This document shows, one piece after another, positions 60,705-64,000 of a stretch of DNA of 64,000 nucleotides. The notes under the pieces were generated by a model. The model did not search any database, was not told the origin of the DNA, and saw nothing but the letters and a program-made list of their open reading frames with translations. Every line of letters starts with the position of its first letter. Position 1 is the stretch's first letter. Source of the stretch: Jackrogersella multiformis. Its lineage: Eukaryota; Ascomycota; Sordariomycetes; Xylariales; Hypoxylaceae. Made by a program: the position numbers and the translations under genes. The DNA is taken from assembly GCA_902806575.1 (NCBI GenBank), contig CADCXD010000001.1, positions 62,001 to 126,000 on the forward strand, read 5' to 3'.

Positions 60705-63700
60705 CCTTCCTCATATGGCATACTGAGTCTCGGAGAGAAACAATTTCGAATAGATTGCCTATTTTGATGTTCGTTAGCTAAATCCTGCTAGTCACGAATA
60801 GAGAATCGTCTCGATTCTAAAATGAACGAGTCTACTAAATCGTTGAGAAACTCATAACACGTGTTTTGTTCATCTAACGCCTTCAACTTTTCTCTTTTCA
60901 ATCTACAGATTACAATGCAGATGCAGACAGATGCGGCAAACGCATACATACTAATAATTGTAGCTGCGCCATCTCTGACGAATGAGGGCTTCGCGAGGGG
61001 TAGATTTGCGAGTCATGCTTCGTCCTTGATGTCCGTAGAACCATCTTCTTACATACATCCAATTATATTTATGGTACTACTATGCCGTAAGAAAGTAGAT
61101 GAGCCCAATGGTTGGCTATTGCTCCATGCATCCCCGGAAGGGTGAACTGTTAGCTCTCTGCGGTAGCATCAAGGGTCAGACTGTTTATGACTGTCGTGGC
61201 GCACTCTCACATACGCTCAAGGTCGCGTGTCTTATGTAGTACACATCATACTACACGTACCTTATACGACCAGGCTATAGTTTCCGGGGCCATCTCATCT
61301 CCTTGGAGACTCGTACATGCAGCAGCTGGCTGGCTTGAGTAACAGGGCTGTGTCAAGAACATGGTAATATCTATGATGAATACCTTCACATGTTACATGT
61401 GAGGTGACCCACTCTGCTTTGCAGAATCGCCAAGTTCGTACACCTCAGTAGGATGTTAGGTAAATTCTGCCAATGTCCGTTACAGTACGATGCTTTGCAT
61501 GGGGAACAGAACTTGTAACAGTCGGGCCAATATGATTAATAGTCGGACCAATATGATTTGCTCATCGAGAAACGGATTCGCCGGCGGTTTGCTCGAGGGG
61601 TACGCCAAGTATATTGGCGTCGGCTTCCATAACTCCACTACCAACCGTATTACGTGCCAGACGATGGGTGGTGTGGGTATGGGATATTGTAACGTGCATA
61701 CCGCTGCGACGCTACGTCGTAGTGTGCAGCCGTCCTGCCTAGTCCTGGCCCAAGAAAAATCTGGGGATTGCTTACTGATGCTTGCTGCCCACATGGCCCT
61801 ATAATATGTATCGTATGCAACGACTCCAACGGCGCCGCCTTGGCTCCGGCTCGACCACGATAGACTGCTTCAATGGGCTGGACGGGCTGCATGGCGCTGA
61901 GATAGACGATGCTAGATCAACATATATTCCTCGAAATATAGCAACGGCAGAAGGATCGAGTGGAGTTTTCTTTAATGGCCAAGTAGAACAGGTATGACAC
62001 GTTACTATGTCTATCTCCTGTCTATCATTGACTTATATGGACTTAGATATTGTGCTCGACTGGAGATGAGCCAGGAGAGCGATGATGACCATTAACAGAT
62101 CGAATGTTTGCAGATCGGATGATGAATACAAAACGAATAACGACTGCATATGCGATTGGTAGTAGAGGTGTCGGAGCTGCAATGAAACACAAAAGAAAGC
62201 GAGTGTGCTGTGTTGCGTTATGAAGTTTTTATGTGGTATTCCATACACTATAGTAGGTATGTAGGAGAGAAGATCAACTCCGCCATCCGAGTCCAAAAGG
62301 TGAATGCACCTAGGTATACACTAGGTAAGTACCTAGGTAAGTACCTAGGTACCTTAGATACCAAGATAGTGTACGTATGAGATAACCTTGGAACCTAGCT
62401 GGATAGTACCTACCTAGCTGCCTACTCTAGGTAGGTATACCTACAGGTAGGTAGACAAATAAGCTTCGCTCAGGAACCATGTGATGCAAGTTGAATTCAT
62501 TAGTGTAAGGGAATTACATCAAAGGCGTGTGTCAGATAAAAGGCGATGTTTTGTTAGGCTGGGAGCCCGTAGGGATGTACATAGGGATGTAGGGATGTAG
62601 GGATACCCCTATTACCCCGCAATTCCTTTAAGTTCTGGATTGCGGGTGACGTAGATGAGCAAATACTAGGTACTAAAGGGTGGGAACATATAATCTGTTA
62701 GCGTTATCGACGATTCAACACCTACTCGTCAATGAATGCCAATGAATTCTTATCGTGCCTTAGCAGATGTTCCTGGTCATCTTTGTCTTTTTGTAGTGTA
62801 GTAGCTCGGAGCTATGCACGTCCTAGCACTATGTAGACTGTCTACCGGAGGGTCTACCCATGCAACTTCGTACATAGCACCTCTACTATGTACATAGGTA
62901 TGCTACCTAGGGGAAGGTTAGCTCCAGATGATCAACCAGTAAGCAGCCGAGTTCGTCTTCCATTCTTGGGTTAGCGGCGTCGATCTTTGGGGTCCAGTAG
63001 AAAGACTTCTTGTCTTACTTTGCCTAGCAGGCTAGCAACCTCCAGTAGTTCCATATTAAATCTTAACCATATCTGCATAGGTACTACACTAAGTAGGTAT
63101 GTATCTGAGATTCTCACAAATAACTTTGGAACCGTGGAACCGTGGAACTTTGATCTAATTCGCCTTCTTCGTATTAGCTAACCTGCCTACTTCCAACTTG
63201 TTATTTCCCTACCAGGTACCCTGCTACCTTTCCGCTACCTGCCCTGCTAACTTCAACAAACATCCAAGACACCGTATCTGACCAACTTCTGGTTCCTGTT
63301 TCAACACTTCAAAGCTTTGTTCCCGTTGTTCTACTTCCGGACACAACACTAAAACCACCTTTACTGCTTTATCAATTTTGAACCATCTGAATCGACGGTC
63401 GCTAGGTAGAAAGCTCGAATTTACCCCGCTTAGAACATCCCCCCAAAGTCTCCGAGTCAGTCGATCCAACAAGGCCATCATCGTCAACTTTCAATTTACA
63501 CAACACAACCGATTCCGATTGGACTTTCAGCAAGCTTCTGTAAAATAGCGTGCACCGGCCTCTTGTTGTATCAAAAAGGCAGCGGCTGATCGCGTTGTCA
63601 TTGTCATTGTCATACCTACCTACCAACCTGGAACCAACCCATCTTCAACCATCCCAGCCATATCTAGGTACCTTTCTATCACCACCTATCGTCACTCCTT

Positions 63701-64000
63701 GTCACTTTGGACCATCTACGCTACAACCGTATATGCTGCTGGTGCTATATCCACGAAGGAACATCCCATCTTGTCTTATCCCTTTGGTTCACTCGTCACA
63801 TTCTTCTATTTTCTCAGGACCTCGACCCTGTGTTTGACCAAATCAATCATCCCACGAAGCAAGCGAGGGGTTTCACCTTTGCTACTTCAATAGCACCACA
63901 TCATACCACTGTTTTCGCTACGTGGTGCGATCGAGTCGACTACATAACAACGAATAGGTCTTCTATATAATTCGATCGTACTTCATCCTTTGTCTACTAT
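60705..64000. other. intergenic to window end; leader of a downstream gene likely
   Basis: No intact gene recognised. Contents: a 20-base near-duplicate of GTCGGACCAATATGATT at about 61522-61560; TACCTAGGTA/TAGGTACC cluster at 62300-62460; TAGGGATG repeats at 62569-62606; and from about 63170 a pyrimidine-rich stretch with TTGTCA repeats (about 63596-63612) and AACC/CATC runs that resembles the 5' leader of a plus-strand gene starting beyond the window. Confidence 0.45.

Noticed and set aside
61490..61804. 104-codon frames on both strands
   Set aside because: No domain, overlapping frames on both strands, and a local near-duplication at the 5' end; treated as chance.
63550..63970. Plus-strand frames near the right end
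   Set aside because: Pyrimidine-rich sequence typical of a leader; overlapping frames with no protein character.
1..64000. CRISPR arrays, bacterial operons or prophage features
   Set aside because: Spliced genes and fungal families throughout; the repeats lack the regular spacer structure of CRISPR.

Overview
The window is nuclear DNA of a filamentous ascomycete. Genes carry short GT-AG introns (about 50-120 bp, longer only near some 5' ends). Fungal hallmarks are present: translation elongation factor eEF3, a Clr5-domain protein, an Hst3/Hst4-type sirtuin, a Bem3-like RhoGAP and a CE1 feruloyl-esterase-like secreted enzyme. One 6.5-kb retrotransposon shows transition-only C-to-T/G-to-A decay of the kind made by repeat-induced point mutation (RIP). 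The intergenic DNA is full of the short words TACCTAGGTA, GGTACC and ACACTAGTGT. A Sordariomycete, possibly of the Xylariales, is my best guess, but the lineage is inferred from general character only.

Layout. 0.5-1.8 kb: Ser/Arg-rich hypothetical protein (-). 2.8-5.9 kb: glutathione pair on +, a glutathione synthetase (GSH2-like) followed by a three-exon glutathione S-transferase. 7.4-9.2 kb: Clr5-domain protein (+). 10.5-11.5 kb: secreted CE1-type esterase (+). 13.4-17.1 kb: eEF3 (+). 18.1-22.7 kb: four-exon 1441-residue protein whose HExxH motif is split by an intron, probably an undescribed zinc peptidase-like family. 23.6-26.6 kb: sirtuin (-). 30.4-32.7 kb: phenylalanine ammonia-lyase-like protein (+) with an unusual S-S-G in place of the A-S-G cofactor triad. 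37.0-41.9 kb: RhoGAP (+). 44.26-44.56 kb: MITE with about 59-bp inverted ends. 46.1-47.3 kb: bZIP transcription factor (+). 48.8-50.1 kb: MFS transporter pseudogene (-) whose stops look like RIP transitions. 51.5-58.0 kb: complete but RIP-ruined Ty3/Gypsy retrotransposon with 309-bp LTRs and an ACCGA target-site duplication. 59.4-60.7 kb: alpha/beta hydrolase (+). The right end (63-64 kb) looks like the pyrimidine-rich leader of a gene beyond the window.

The window reads as ordinary core genes (eEF3, sirtuin, RhoGAP, glutathione synthesis) separated by long repeat-rich spacers. An accessory-like, gene-free, RIP-affected block lies from about 47.3 to 59.4 kb. Apart from the glutathione pair, I see no clear functional gene cluster. 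Intron boundaries were placed by eye from splice consensus, frame and protein continuity.
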